Origin: Photorhabdus thracensis
Lineage (GTDB): Bacteria > Pseudomonadota > Gammaproteobacteria > Enterobacterales > Enterobacteriaceae
Direction of reading: 5' to 3'
Assembly: GCF_001010285.1 (NCBI RefSeq)
Contig: NZ_CP011104.1
Coordinates: 2,976,001 to 3,040,000, forward strand
Length of the DNA: 64,000 nt
The notes under the pieces are model-generated. The model was not told the DNA's origin. It was given only the letters and a program-made list of their open reading frames with translations, and ran no database searches. Within the stretch, counting starts at the first letter, position 1. Each line of letters starts with the position of its first letter. The position numbers and the translations under genes were made by a program. Shown here piece by piece: positions 1-9,766 of the stretch.

Positions 1-430
1 AGTTGACAGGTTAATAATATCTGAAAATTACAGCTACGAAGTATATTTATAATAAGATCTTATTTAAACAAATAGTCGTATTTAAAAAATACTGCAAAAT
101 ATCCTATTTGCAACAATGCATTCCTGCAATAGGATGGTAAAATTATATGAAAGTATTAAGAGATTAATATATGAAAAAACGTGGTTAAAAGAAAGTTTTG
201 CTATAAAATCTGATTGAAAATAACAAATTAATCTCTTTCTGAAAGAAAAATATAGCTTGATTTGCGGTTTTCAAGTGAAAAAACATTTAAATATATTGTG
301 CTATACTTTCTAAGTGACAAATTGAAGTGAGAAAACTACTTAGCTTACTCATTAACAGTCTGGTCATTGTCCTGAATTATTTGAATATTTAATCGATATT
401 CTGCTAAATAAGAATTATGGAGAACTGATT
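1..430. other. AT-rich non-coding stretch at the window edge
   Basis: I see no convincing gene. The DNA is AT-rich with poly-A and poly-T runs. It probably carries the promoter of the protease gene that starts at 431, but no -35/-10 pair stands out clearly. An AGGA-like ribosome-binding sequence (ATGGAGAACTG) lies just before the ATG at 431. Confidence 0.5.
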
Positions 431-1042
431 ATGTCACGTTCTAAAGATGTGTGTATAGCAAGTCGTGATTCAGATTCAAAAAATATCTTTCCGAAATGTT
501 TATCTGGAAAGCACATCACGCCAATACCGCTAGGGAATTTGGACTCTTCATCAGAATCTATCCTTTTTTTTAGAGAATTACAGTTTAACATGCAGCGGCA
601 AATTCAGAGTAATTGGTGCTGGGCAGCTGTGTCTGTATCTGTTGGGCTTTATTTCAGTACCGGTTTCTGGGCGCAGTGTGATGTAGTTGACAAGCAACTT
701 GGAAGGACGACATGTTGTAGTTTGCCAGGTCCATGTAATGTTTATGGCTATTTGGATCAGGCTCTTATGTATACAAGAAGTCTGGCAAGTTTTTATACCA
801 ATTCGATGAATATGCCAGAAATTAGAGCCCAAATTGGTGCTGGGTGTCCGATCGGTTTGCGTTGTGCCTGGTATGGAGGAGGTGCTCATTTTCTGGCTAT
901 TATAGGGTACAACTCTGTGACTGGAAATATATCCGTTACTGATTCTATATATGGTAACTCTATCCAATCATTTAGTTTATTTCCTTTCTCATACAATGGT
1001 GGTGGGAACTGGACTCATACTTATCTCACTCGAAGAAACTAG
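431..1042 (+). CDS. papain-like (C39/AvrRpt2-type) cysteine protease
   Basis: A 203-residue protein with the hallmarks of a small papain-fold peptidase. The motif QIQSNWCWAA puts a probable catalytic Cys at 63, with Gln57 or Gln59 as oxyanion-hole residue. GGGAHFLAI supplies a His at 153, and VTDSIYG an Asp at 171. That order (Q-C, H, D) is the one used by bacterial papain-like peptidases of the C39_2/AvrRpt2 type. There is no evident signal peptide or membrane segment, and the first 50 residues look unstructured. The next gene follows after 9 bases, so the two are probably co-transcribed. Such proteins can be secreted effectors or peptide-processing enzymes; nothing here decides which. The fold call is fairly safe and the substrate is unknown. 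Confidence 0.6.
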   Translation: MSRSKDVCIASRDSDSKNIFPKCLSGKHITPIPLGNLDSSSESILFFRELQFNMQRQIQSNWCWAAVSVSVGLYFSTGFWAQCDVVDKQLGRTTCCSLPGPCNVYGYLDQALMYTRSLASFYTNSMNMPEIRAQIGAGCPIGLRCAWYGGGAHFLAIIGYNSVTGNISVTDSIYGNSIQSFSLFPFSYNGGGNWTHTYLTRRN

Positions 1043-1051
1043 GGATGCATC

Positions 1052-1660
1052 ATGAAAATTTTATATCCTGAAGCGCCTCTGGGTGGAGTAGAAGTTATCA
1101 TTCCTGTGCTTCAAGAGGCATTACAAACGGCCCGGAATAGGCCAACAAGTCCTTTTTCAAATGTAGATCCGGACAGCCTGATTATTTCAGATCCTTATCG
1201 TTGCTATTCGCTGGGTATTGAAAACCTGGTCAATGGTGAAGTTTTGAATAATGCCATCCCAGGTAATTGGCGCTACTTTATTTTATCGGATGGTAAAACA
1301 ATTGCCGATCTGGAGTTAACGGAGGTTGACGGTGAAGTTAAATTTTCGTCTTTAAACGAAGGTCCTATTGCCTCATCTGCGGTTAATGCTCTACGTTTGG
1401 CAGAACGCTCTACCAGACATGAGGGAAAAATGTATGAACTCAGAATGCTGTTAGTTTCTGGGTTACACTTTGTATCAATGTGGCTTCATGCAATAGATAA
1501 AGGGCTTAGTGATGCGGTTATTCCAACAGAACCAACACCAGCGGATCTGGCCGGTATGAGATTGTATGATGAAGTGGAAATAATAAAGCTGCTTCATATT
1601 GCCGCAAAACAGGCAAAAGAGAGGATTGATGCAGATGATTCAGGATTGCTGGGCAACTAA
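1052..1660 (+). CDS. hypothetical protein, partner of the papain-like protease
   Basis: A 202-residue protein I do not recognise. It begins 9 bases after the protease stop, which implies one operon and a shared role, perhaps as inhibitor, immunity protein, chaperone or regulator. The sequence is soluble and mixed alpha/beta: an N-terminal part with hydrophobic strands (residues about 60-110) and a helical C-terminal half (about 120-195). There is no signal peptide, transmembrane segment or metal motif. A bidirectional terminator follows at 1718. Function is not assigned. Confidence 0.5.
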   Translation: MKILYPEAPLGGVEVIIPVLQEALQTARNRPTSPFSNVDPDSLIISDPYRCYSLGIENLVNGEVLNNAIPGNWRYFILSDGKTIADLELTEVDGEVKFSSLNEGPIASSAVNALRLAERSTRHEGKMYELRMLLVSGLHFVSMWLHAIDKGLSDAVIPTEPTPADLAGMRLYDEVEIIKLLHIAAKQAKERIDADDSGLLGN

Positions 1661-1717
1661 ATAATCTGCATTGTCGCGTAAGGCCGCTAAATGTGGCATT
1701 ACTTTTCTTGATTCGGC

Positions 1718-1755
1718 AAAAAAGGTACTTTACCAAAAGGTAAAGTGCCTTTTTT
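1718..1755 (-). terminator. bidirectional rho-independent terminator between the accessory pair and fis
   Basis: An 11-bp stem (GGTACTTTACC / GGTAAAGTGCC, one G-T pair) with an AAAA loop is flanked by A6 on the left and T6 on the right. It therefore works in both directions, ending the rightward protease operon and the leftward dusB-fis transcript. Confidence 0.85.
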
Positions 1756-1775
1756 AATGAACTAATTGATAGCGA

Positions 1776-2072
1776 TTAGTTCATGCCATATTTTTTCAAT
1801 TTCTTACGCAGTGTGCCACGGTTGATGCCCATCATCAGGGCAGCACGTGTTTGGTTGCCACGGGTGTATTGCATCACCATGTCCAACAATGGCTGCTCCA
1901 CCTCAGCCAGTACCAACTCATACAGGTCATTAACATCCTGACCATTTAGTTGAGCAAAATAGTTCTTCAGTGCTTGTTTAACTGAGTCACGCAAAGGTTT
2001 TTGAGTAACCTGATCTTGTGAGTTTACAGTAGCAACGGTTAGTACGTCAGAATTTACGCGTTGTTCGAACAT
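1776..2072 (-). CDS. fis: DNA-binding protein Fis
   Basis: A 98-residue protein almost identical to enterobacterial Fis, the nucleoid protein that bends DNA, activates rRNA promoters and assists site-specific recombinases. The N-terminal beta-hairpin arm ([11 protein letters not shown]) and the C-terminal helix-turn-helix ([15 protein letters not shown]) are present. An in-frame start 11 codons upstream exists, but the ATG at 2072 matches the family start and gives the usual 98 residues. It lies 25 bases after dusB, the standard dusB-fis operon. Expression probably comes from the growth-rate-controlled promoter upstream of dusB. Confidence 0.97.
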   Translation of the reverse strand: MFEQRVNSDVLTVATVNSQDQVTQKPLRDSVKQALKNYFAQLNGQDVNDLYELVLAEVEQPLLDMVMQYTRGNQTRAALMMGINRGTLRKKLKKYGMN

Positions 2073-2097
2073 AGTTCTGTCAGCTCTTTTCTTTATA

Positions 2098-3063
2098 TTA
2101 CGCAAAATTTTCGAAATATGCCTTCAACACCTCCAGCTGTTCGCTGGCATCCTCTATGGTGTTGAATGTGCGCCGGAACTGGTCATCAGGAGCATGCTCC
2201 CGGAGATACCAAGATACATGCTTACGTGCGATACGGGCTCCCTTGCCTGGACCATAAAAGTCGTGCAATTCCCGTACATGCTCGTTCATTAAATGCTGCA
2301 CTTTGCCAATCGGCATCGGTGGCAGCAATTCCCCTGTTTCCAGATAATGCTGGATTTCCCGGAAGATCCAGGGTCTTCCCTGAGCAGCGCGGCCTATCAT
2401 CAGGGCATCAGCCCCGGTGTATTCAAGCACTGCTCTGGCCTTAAGCGGGTCAGATATGTCACCATTGGCAATAACCGGGATGGCAACAGTCTGCTTAACT
2501 GTCCGAATATTGTCGTACTCTGCTTCTCCGTTAAACAAACAGGAGCGCGTCCTGCCGTGAATCGTCAGAGCCTGAATACCACAATGCTCGGCCAATTGGG
2601 CAATCTTTACACAATTTCGTTCTTCTGGCGACCATCCAGTGCGAATTTTTAGCGTAACAGGAACATTTACTGCATTTACAACCGCGGACAGGATCTTTTC
2701 GACCAATTCCGGGTAACGCAGTAAAGCCGAACCTGCCAGCTTACGATTCACTTTCTTGGCTGGGCACCCCATGTTGATATCAATGATCTGAGCACCATTA
2801 GCGACGTTAATCTTCGCTGCCGCTGCCATTTCATCAGGATCATTGCCGGCAATTTGCACGGAACGAATTCCCGGTTCGTCACTGTGAACCATACGTAGCC
2901 GGGATTTGTCTGTCTTCCAGACCTGTGGGTTGGAAGATAGCATTTCCGATACTGTCATACCTGCACCCATTTCGTAACATAGTGACCGAAACGGACGGTC
3001 AGTTATGCCAGCCATTGGGGCCGCAATAAGACAGTTTTTCAGCTGGTATTGTCCGATACGCAT
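2098..3063 (-). CDS. dusB: tRNA-dihydrouridine synthase B
   Basis: An FMN- and NADPH-dependent TIM-barrel enzyme that reduces specific D-loop uridines of tRNA to dihydrouridine. The family motifs are clear: [12 protein letters not shown] near the N-terminus, [20 protein letters not shown] with the catalytic Cys, TIHGRTR, and [18 protein letters not shown]. The start at 3063 gives 321 residues (MRIGQYQL), as in E. coli; an in-frame ATG at 3084 would add seven residues and lies closer to the promoter. It is the first gene of the dusB-fis operon and follows prmA in the conserved block. Confidence 0.95.
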   Translation of the reverse strand: MRIGQYQLKNCLIAAPMAGITDRPFRSLCYEMGAGMTVSEMLSSNPQVWKTDKSRLRMVHSDEPGIRSVQIAGNDPDEMAAAAKINVANGAQIIDINMGCPAKKVNRKLAGSALLRYPELVEKILSAVVNAVNVPVTLKIRTGWSPEERNCVKIAQLAEHCGIQALTIHGRTRSCLFNGEAEYDNIRTVKQTVAIPVIANGDISDPLKARAVLEYTGADALMIGRAAQGRPWIFREIQHYLETGELLPPMPIGKVQHLMNEHVRELHDFYGPGKGARIARKHVSWYLREHAPDDQFRRTFNTIEDASEQLEVLKAYFENFA

Positions 3064-3094
3064 AGACGAAGAAAGAGTGGCCATACTGTGACTG

Positions 3095-3134
3095 CAAGGG
3101 CGCGTATATTACGCATTTTTCGCAAAATATGAAA
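3095..3134 (-). promoter_or_regulatory. sigma-70 promoter of the dusB-fis operon
   Basis: On the minus strand, -35 TTTCAT (3129-3134) and -10 TAATAT (3106-3111) are separated by exactly 17 bases. They are followed by a GC-rich discriminator (ACGCGCCC). A GC-rich discriminator is the known basis of stringent and growth-rate control of the fis promoter in E. coli. The start would fall just left of 3100. Confidence 0.7.
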
Positions 3135-3261
3135 GGCCAAACTTTGAACAAATCGACATTTGTTACAACTTTTTTCCAGCTATCTTTCTGGGATAAATAT
3201 AATTTTTCATAAATAACATGGTGTTATATGTTATCGGTAAAATTTATCACTCGGGATTTTT

Positions 3262-3283
3262 CTATCGGCTAGTTTGCCGATAG
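3262..3283. repeat. perfect 8-bp inverted repeat between prmA and dusB
   Basis: CTATCGGC and GCCGATAG are separated by a 6-base loop. The T-rich run lies on the prmA-distal side only as A's on the coding strand, so it is not a classic intrinsic terminator for prmA. It may be an mRNA 3' hairpin or an upstream element of the fis promoter. Confidence 0.45.
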
Positions 3284-3346
3284 CACGGATTATCATCAGT
3301 GAGTGATCAAAAATTACTCTCTTCATCATAACAAAATAAAATAATC

Positions 3347-4237
3347 TTAATTTGTTGCTATTTTTACCCCAGATATCCGACACCATTCTTCCTGCTCCGC
3401 AACAGGATCGATCACGAATTTATCAGTATAGGCTTGAATAACACTTTCTGCCTGACTTGCTAAAATACCCGATAAACCTAACAGGCCACCCGATTTTGGT
3501 AATGCACCGATTATAGGCGCGAGTTCACGCAGAGGGCCTGCCAGAATATTAGCAATTACTACATCAGATTCAAGATCATTTGGCTGATCTTTCGCCAAAT
3601 ATAGCGTTAAACGCCCCAGAACGCCGTTACGCTTTGCGTTATCGCGGCTGGCCTGAATAGCCTGTGGATCGATATCGATGCCAATAGCGTGTGCGGCACC
3701 GAGTTTTAGCGCTGCAATTGCCAGTATGCCGGAGCCACAACCAAAATCGATGATGGTTTTGCCTTCCAGATTGAGGCTATCCAGCCATTGCAGGCATAAC
3801 GATGTGGTTGGGTGGGTGCCTGTACCAAAAGCCAACCCAGGGTCCAGCATGACGTTAACGGCATCGGGATCAGGAACGTCACGCCAGCTTGGGCAGACCC
3901 ACAAACGTTGACCAAAACGCATTGGGTGGAAGTTATCCATCCATTCACGTTCCCAGTCTTTGTCTTCCAATTGCTCGATCTTATGAATAAATCCTTGACC
4001 TAACTGAGGAACTTGTTCGAGCTGGCTGATAACGGCTTTCATATTCGTTTCAGCATCATAAAGTCCGATGACATCGGTATCTCCCCATAAACGGGTTTCG
4101 CCTGGCAGAGGCTCGAATACAGGATTATCGTGGCTGTCCTGAAAGGTGACTGATACTGCCCCACTTTCCATTAGATTATCCCCCAGGGATTCTGCCAGCT
4201 GTCCTGTGGTATTTAATCGAAGTTGTATCCAAGGCAT
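3347..4237 (-). CDS. prmA: ribosomal protein L11 methyltransferase
   Basis: A 296-residue SAM-dependent methyltransferase that trimethylates ribosomal protein L11 (family length about 293). The N-terminal substrate-recognition domain starts with MPWIQLRL. The Rossmann-type SAM site is visible as [20 protein letters not shown], preceded by [14 protein letters not shown], and the post-I acidic motif is GIDIDPQA. It lies between panF and dusB as in E. coli, 40 bases downstream of panF. Confidence 0.96.
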   Translation of the reverse strand: MPWIQLRLNTTGQLAESLGDNLMESGAVSVTFQDSHDNPVFEPLPGETRLWGDTDVIGLYDAETNMKAVISQLEQVPQLGQGFIHKIEQLEDKDWEREWMDNFHPMRFGQRLWVCPSWRDVPDPDAVNVMLDPGLAFGTGTHPTTSLCLQWLDSLNLEGKTIIDFGCGSGILAIAALKLGAAHAIGIDIDPQAIQASRDNAKRNGVLGRLTLYLAKDQPNDLESDVVIANILAGPLRELAPIIGALPKSGGLLGLSGILASQAESVIQAYTDKFVIDPVAEQEEWCRISGVKIATN

Positions 4238-4277
4238 AAAAATTCTCTTTAATTAAAAATAGGTTAAAACGACCCGT

Positions 4278-5729
4278 TTAATGAAGCTTGACTACCCGTT
4301 GCGGCAACCGGTGGCCGATGGTATTACCAATCCCGAAAGCCAACAGGCTGAGTAGCAGTGATGGTACGATCGGATGAAAGTCTAATAGATAAATATCGAA
4401 ACTGGCGAGCAGAGTGTAACTTGCTGCCCCTGTCATCATCGAGCTGACAGCGCCATATGCATTGGCTTTTTCCCAGTACAGTCCCAGTACTAATGGCCAT
4501 AAGAATACGGCCTGTAAGCCACCGAAAGCCAGTAGATTCAACCAGATAATCATCTCTGGTGGGTGCCAGGCGGCTAACAGCAGTAACAAACCAAGAATCA
4601 GGGTTGAGAAACTGGAAATCCGGGCCAGTTTTTTCTCCTGTACGATTTGTTGTGGAAACAGGTTTAGATAGAGATCTTTCACGATTGTCGCAGAAGATTG
4701 CAACAGTTGCGCATTAATTGTTGACATAATTGCTGCCATCGGTGCGGCCAGAAAAATTCCGGCAGCGAATGGCGGCAAGACGGTGATCATCAATGTTGGG
4801 ATGACTTGATCGGGAATGGCTAAATCAGGAATAATCGCCCGACCGAGTGCTCCTGCCAGGTGCATACCAAACATGAGGATTGCCATGACAATGGTGCCGA
4901 TGATAATCCCACGATGGACAGCTTTGCTATCGCGGTAGGAGATACAACGAACAGCGGTATGAGGCAGCCCAATGACACCAAAACAGACTAATATCCAGAA
5001 TGATGCCATGAAAGGTGCGCTGAGGATATGGTCCGCCCCTTGTGGGGAAACGAGTTCAGGATTGATCGTCCGTAATGTGGCGACTGCTTCCGCCAGACCA
5101 CCTGTTTTATAGATAATCGCTACCAACAACAAAACGGTGCCTAACAGCATGACCAGCCCTTGCAGGGCATCATTGAGGACACTCGCTCTAAAGCCGCCAA
5201 ATGCGGTATAGAGCGCGATAGAGACACCGAAAATCATTAATCCGGTGCCATAAGGGATACCCGCGGCAGTTTCCAGCAGGCGTGCACCGCCAATAAACTG
5301 AACGGTCATCGCTCCAACAAAAGCGACTAAAAGACTCAGGCTGGCAAACCAAACCAGGAGGCGACTGCCATAACGGGCATACAACATATCATTGAGGGTG
5401 ACGGCATTATAGCGACGAGCAAGAATGGCAAATTTCTTACCCAGTACACCAAGGGAAAGCCATATTGCCGGTAACTGAATCAGCGACAGCAATACCCATC
5501 CCAGACCATATTTATAGGCTGCTCCTGGCCCACCAATAAATGAGCTGGCACTGATATAGGTGGCGGTAATGGTCATTGCCAGTACAAAGCCGCCCATTGA
5601 ACGGTTACCAAGGAAATACTCAGTCAGGAAGGCACCTTTCTGACGGCGCCGGTAAGCGTAGATTGACAGAAGAAATACCAGCGCAAGGTAGCCTAGCAGA
5701 GGTAAGATAACGTCACTTTGCATTCTCAT
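4278..5729 (-). CDS. panF: sodium/pantothenate symporter
   Basis: A 483-residue polytopic inner-membrane protein, the same length as E. coli PanF, of the sodium:solute symporter family. It imports pantothenate, the coenzyme A precursor, with Na+. Conserved stretches include ATYISASSFIGGPGAAYKYG and MAAIMSTINAQLLQSSATI. Start codons at 5729 and 5723 are both possible (MRM...). It overlaps the end of yhdT by 17 bases, implying translational coupling. Confidence 0.95.
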   Translation of the reverse strand: MRMQSDVILPLLGYLALVFLLSIYAYRRRQKGAFLTEYFLGNRSMGGFVLAMTITATYISASSFIGGPGAAYKYGLGWVLLSLIQLPAIWLSLGVLGKKFAILARRYNAVTLNDMLYARYGSRLLVWFASLSLLVAFVGAMTVQFIGGARLLETAAGIPYGTGLMIFGVSIALYTAFGGFRASVLNDALQGLVMLLGTVLLLVAIIYKTGGLAEAVATLRTINPELVSPQGADHILSAPFMASFWILVCFGVIGLPHTAVRCISYRDSKAVHRGIIIGTIVMAILMFGMHLAGALGRAIIPDLAIPDQVIPTLMITVLPPFAAGIFLAAPMAAIMSTINAQLLQSSATIVKDLYLNLFPQQIVQEKKLARISSFSTLILGLLLLLAAWHPPEMIIWLNLLAFGGLQAVFLWPLVLGLYWEKANAYGAVSSMMTGAASYTLLASFDIYLLDFHPIVPSLLLSLLAFGIGNTIGHRLPQRVVKLH

Positions 5730-5955
5730 CCTCCAGCGGGACTTCTTTGAAAATAAACTTCACCATTAACCAGCAGAGGATGATAAAGACTACGGGTAGT
5801 AACAAACATGCCATTTCAAACCAACGAGGTAAGCCCGTGACACCCGGGGCATCACTGGGTAAATAGGCTGTCAGCAGCCAGCCAATAAGATAAGCAAGAG
5901 TCAAGAATACAGCCCAACGTGCTTCTTTATGGGATTGAACAAATCGTCTGTCCAT
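5713..5955 (-). CDS. yhdT: YhdT family small membrane protein
   Basis: An 80-residue protein with two hydrophobic segments (about 16-34 and 48-67) matching the YhdT/DUF997 family. It is always found just upstream of panF and may assist that transporter, but its function is unproven. In E. coli the upstream neighbour is accC; here accC is 32 kb away because the accessory region is inserted at this point. Confidence 0.88.
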   Translation of the reverse strand: MDRRFVQSHKEARWAVFLTLAYLIGWLLTAYLPSDAPGVTGLPRWFEMACLLLPVVFIILCWLMVKFIFKEVPLEDENAK

Positions 5956-6087
5956 TCGTTCTTCCGGTAATTAAATAAATGAGATGGGAAAGGAGGAATT
6001 GTACGGCAAGATGCGGATTTGTTCAGGAAAAATGTGATATGTAGTTAATAGCCTGAGTTTTGTTTAAAAATAGCAACGGACAAAAGA

Positions 6088-6117
6088 AAGAGAGAATCTG
6101 TTTACACAGACTCTCTT
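6088..6117 (-). terminator. probable terminator entering the yhdT side of the insertion
   Basis: A hairpin with AAGAGAG/CTCTCTT outer arms and TCTG/CAGA inner arms around a TTTACA loop. Read on the minus strand it is followed by a T-rich stretch (CTCTTTCTTTT), so it would stop leftward transcription coming from the accessory region. The rest of 5956-6288 shows no gene. Confidence 0.5.
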
Positions 6118-6288
6118 GGTTGATGAGTTAAAAACCGGTGAAGGCTAAATGTCGCGTTTTATAGCTTCTCTTTCACTGGACTTGATACGCAAGCATATTA
6201 ATATGCAAGAACATTATTGAGGGTTGAGTTGATGTAGACCTACCCAATCACTCCGTATTGACTATTCGCCATGTCGATCTCAAATTCT

Positions 6289-7015
6289 GGATGTCTCGGT
6301 TCTACCCCGACCAGAAGCTCGAGAATCACTTCTTGTTCAGCTTTTGCCAGCGCTGCTACAGCCTTGCATGTGTCTCAGCCAGCACTGTCCCAGCAGCTTG
6401 AGGAAACCCTTGGGGCGCAGTTGTTTGATCGGACTGGACGTACTTCGCGGTTGACGGATGCTGGCGAGGTCTATTTCCGCTACGCACGACGGGCATTGCA
6501 GGACTTGGAGGAAGGAAAGCGGGCGATCCACGATGTTGGTGACCTGAGTCGTGGTTCTCTGCGCGTTGCTGTTACGCCGACGTTCACGACTTACCTTATC
6601 GGCCCCTTGGTCGAGTCGTTCCACAATCTCTATCCCAACGTCACGTTGACGGTTCGGGAGATGTCGCAGGAGCGCATTGAAGAGCTTCTGGTCGATGATG
6701 AACTTGATGTCGGGGTTGCGTTTGATGAGATCCACTCGCCTGACATCACGGAAGCAGATCGATCATTATTGCAGGCAGAACGACATTCGTCCCCGCGTTT
6801 TGATGGAGGCCAATTCGCTGAGTGCTGTCATTGAGATCATCCGACATACAAGCCTTGCCACGTTGCTGCCGGCAAAGATTGCCAGTGACCGGGAGGAATT
6901 GGTTTCGATTGTTCTAACCCCCTCACTGCTACAAAGAACGGCGGTTCTCATGCAGCGAAAAGGAGCGTACCAGACGGCTGCGGCGCAGGCATTTATCGAG
7001 CTTGCACTGGAATAA
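6289..7015 (+). pseudogene. broken LysR-family regulator, CynR-like
   Basis: Pieces of one LysR-type regulator lie in different frames. The first frame holds the helix-turn-helix and linker ([56 protein letters not shown]). A second frame holds the C-terminal effector domain ([26 protein letters not shown] to ELALE). Compared with CynR, the cyanate-operon activator, three residues (IRQ) are missing after the recognition helix, the N-terminus is out of frame from the ATG at 6289, and part of the effector domain is deleted near 6740. No cyn enzymes are nearby. It is surely inactive; the CynR subgroup is the likeliest origin. Confidence 0.75.
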
Positions 7016-7201
7016 AGTTTCAGGTACTACTCCGCACTGACTACAGATGTGAAACTGCGCTGTGCCTGTTTCAAAAGAGTATTTATGTAGAAGCTTTTGT
7101 TCTCTGATACTCAGCCGAGGCCAGCCCTGCTGGGAATGATGTTCAGACTGCATTGTGCTTGGTACAAAAAGGGCAAGTACATGTTCGTGCTGGAATCTCA
7201 A
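7016..7201 (-). pseudogene. fragment resembling a GFA-family (glutathione-dependent formaldehyde-activating-like) protein
   Basis: The minus strand encodes about 60 residues containing HKYSFETGTAQFHICSQCG, which resembles the zinc-binding Cys region of GFA-like proteins. There is no complete domain on either side, so this is at most a remnant next to the dead cynR-like gene. The family call rests on one short motif. Confidence 0.3.
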
Positions 7202-7647
7202 AATGACTTTTTTAGTATTATATGTTGTGCTTTATGTTTTTTTATTCATTTTTGAACTTAAACTCTGTGTTTTTTTGTTTGCTAAAAGTGATGTTGATGT
7301 TATTATTTTTCAATTGATATTTACATGAGTTTATTTTTGTAAAAGTTAATTATTGAATAAGTTGTGTAAAAGTATCTCACTATTTATAGGGGTTATTTAT
7401 AGAGTAAAAAATTATTAATCTAAAGTGTGGGTGGGATTTTGTCTTTATGTTGTTATAAAGAGCCCTTAATTCTCGCAGCACAAGATAATATGCAAAGTAA
7501 TTTGTTGTTTCTACATGCAAGGTGTTAATTTTTTCATTAAATAAGTGATTGTGTGCATTTAATGTAAATTTAACTGGCGCGTGGTTTTTTATTTTATACG
7601 GAATTTATTTTTGGATAATATTTATTATATTGATTGGTTAATGGCCC
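7202..7647. other. AT-rich stretch without recognisable genes
   Basis: I see only AT-rich sequence here, possibly holding a promoter for the truncated transporter gene at 7648. No RNA gene or repeat could be supported. Confidence 0.5.
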
Positions 7648-7785
7648 ATGAACAATAAATCTTCATCTTTATTATTTATCGTTTTAATGGCTTTTCTTTC
7701 TATGGGGGGACTGGTTTCGTCGGATATATTCCTACCCGCCTTACCTTGCTTCGCTAATAGGAATGAAAAATGGTTAATAATATAG
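7648..7785 (+). pseudogene. truncated MFS transporter (Bcr/CflA-like N-terminus)
   Basis: An ATG followed by a hydrophobic first transmembrane helix and the motif SSDIFLPALP, which matches the start of Bcr/CflA-type drug-efflux transporters (typically about 400 residues). After 45 codons the reading frame runs into unrelated sequence and stops. A deletion evidently fused it to the next gene. It cannot make a functional transporter. Confidence 0.6.
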
Positions 7786-7943
7786 ATGTCACATTACGTG
7801 ATGGTGGATACCTGAATAATTTCAACTTTACAACAGAATACGCTATAAAGCATGTTGAAGCATTTGGTAGTTTGTTCCCTGAACAGGTAGCGCAGATGTT
7901 TTATAGGTTAGCGAATATCTCACGGAGCAGGGATATAAAGTGA
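7770..7943 (+). pseudogene. N-terminal fragment of an HMGL-type aldolase
   Basis: The ATG at 7770 opens a 57-codon frame with IDVTLRDGGYLNNFNF, the first strand and catalytic Arg-Asp of the HMGL-like (DRE-TIM) family, of the 4-hydroxy-2-oxovalerate aldolase-like branch. The rest of the roughly 300-500-residue enzyme is missing. The frame then runs into the CinA-like sequence. It overlaps the transporter remnant on the left and the CinA-like fragment on the right, showing internal deletions. Confidence 0.6.
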
Positions 7944-8557
7944 AGCAACATCAGGTTTGCGCTGATGATATTAACCAGATTGTTACCGCAGTGGTTCGTA
8001 GGCTAGGGCAGGATACTCTCATTGTTGTGTGTGGCGGCCTTGGCCCGACACCGGATGATAAAACCCGTGAGGCGATAGCAAAAGCGGTAGGAAGTCCTTT
8101 GGAAATAGGTGATAACGTCTGGGTGGAAATACAGAAACAACTGGAAAAACTGGGAGTATATTGTGATCACTCGAATCGATTCCAAGCCATGTTTCCGTCC
8201 GGAGCAAAGGTTATTTCCAATGTTACAGGTACAGCCCCTGGTTTCAGTCTTAATATTGATGGTAGCAAAATAGTTGTGTTGCCAGGGCCTCCGTCCCAAA
8301 TGCGATTAATGTTGTCGGAAGAACATTCTATCCCTCCAGTAGCTGGCATGAGAGAGCGAAACTACCATTGGACACTAATCGGCGTTAGTGAAAGTAAAGT
8401 CGGTACGATGGTGAACGCATTCTTTGATGGTGTTGAGTGTGATATTCACTATTTGTGGAAAGCACCTTATGTAGTAGTACAAGTTATTACGCCTGCTGAT
8501 GCCCCTCTTTCCGTACAGCAATTGGTTAACTTTGGTGCCATTAAGCCTACTTCTTGA
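7940..8557 (+). pseudogene. CinA-like (MoaB/MogA-fold) domain protein, N-terminally truncated
   Basis: About 205 codons matching the competence/damage-inducible CinA N-terminal domain. Visible are CGGLGPTPDDKTREA, the turn GTAPG, and VVLPGPPSQM. The first 40 or so residues of the domain, with the GDELL-type motif, are missing. The frame upstream of the GTG at 7940 carries recognisable extra codons (EYLTEQGYK) back to a stop near 7900, so the true start was lost in the same deletion that shortened the aldolase. It is probably not functional. Together with the aldolase and MFS remnants it may come from a decayed biosynthetic cluster. Confidence 0.6.
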
Positions 8558-8643
8558 GGTCACCGCAGGGTACTTTCCAACCCAAAAAACTGAGTCTTAA
8601 TCTAACACCCACTGAGATGAATTGTCTTATACAAATCTGAGGT

Positions 8644-9368
8644 TAATTATTGAGAATAGGTTGTTTTTAAAATAATTTACAACCAATATTCATTCAAAAA
8701 AGAAGTTATCTTTGTGGAGAATAACGGATTGGCGAATGCAGGGCGAGATCTCATTTTGCGAAAAATGGAATCCTATCCTGCATTTTTTATCTTCATAAAT
8801 CAGCCTCTTATATAAAAGCTTTAATCTCTCTGTATTCGCGTTTTTAAATGGTCAGTAAATAAAATAAGCGAAGGAGAGTATTGTCGATAAATAAATTAAA
8901 CATAGCAGAGAATAGGCCGTTTTTAGTCACTCTGTACCTTTTTTAAATCGGGCATTAATGGGGGGTATTGTTTTAACCCTATAGCTGACGAATAGCGAAG
9001 TTAATTGAGTTTTTTCGTTTTTCATTTTCTTGTATTTAATTTTCCAGGTTTAAAATCAGAGAGGGTAACAGGTATGTGAATGATATAAAGATTAACACCC
9101 ATTTCTTTAACTGTTTTTAATGTGACTAAATAAATTTTTTTATTCTTCTTTTTCGTTGTTAATCCAGTTAGCCTAAAAGTTTATCGGTTTTCTTTAATGG
9201 TTGTCTATGATTTTACGTGAAATTTTTACAGCCATGCTAAATCGCTTATTTGAAAAAGTTTGCTTAATATGGTTAATCCTGTTAAATGTTTTGATATAAT
9301 CTCATACCCTTGTTATTGGATTAACGCTGTTGTTCTGTCATCTAAAACCCATTTTTACGGTGTTTTCC
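8644..9368. repeat. left copy of a diverged long direct repeat flanking the CDI region
   Basis: This 0.7-kb AT-rich, non-coding sequence recurs in the same orientation at 36960-37879. The two halves align as 8644-9005 with 36960-37326 and about 9006-9368 with about 37515-37879; the right copy has about 188 extra bases between them. Long exact blocks (for example GCGAATGCAGGGCGAGATCT and TTAATCCTGTTAAATGTTTT) alternate with scattered substitutions, so the duplication is old. It could be a shared leader of accessory loci or a scar of an earlier duplication. Confidence 0.85.
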
Positions 9369-9766
9369 TATACCGAGTTTTCGAGTGTGATGATTTAATT
9401 GGTTTATGACAAAGTGTATGTTTGGTTGAAAACGTTATTAAAGCTATTTCCTTTTGGTAAATATATTACCTGATTAAATAAGATTCCAAAATAGCGCTAC
9501 ATCTTATACTACTCATAATTCTATATATAACAATGGGTTGAAGAAGGCCATGTGTAGCAAAATTATGAAATGTTATTTAACCTGTTTATATTATTATTTA
9601 TCCTTTTTTAGGGATGTATAATATCAATAAAACCAATTTTTATTTATCATTTTTCATTGATAATTTTATGAAAGCAGGTTTTAAACTATTATTAAAAGTC
9701 ATTGTTTTAACTCCTGATTATCTCGCCATTATCGGATGCCGATTAAATTAATATTGTATTTTTATT
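9369..9766. other. AT-rich stretch without recognisable genes
   Basis: No open frame, RNA gene or repeat could be supported between the direct repeat and the PatB/MalY remnant. Confidence 0.5.

Noticed and set aside
6271-6834. A full-length LysR regulator gene.
   Set aside because: The N-terminus is out of frame from its natural start, three residues after the recognition helix are missing, and the effector domain continues in another frame after a deletion.
8649-8658. ATTGAGAATA in the left long repeat resembles the first ten bases of the att core.
   Set aside because: The right copy reads ATTGGGAATA, flanking bases do not match the core, and no junction is present. I treat it as chance in AT-rich DNA.
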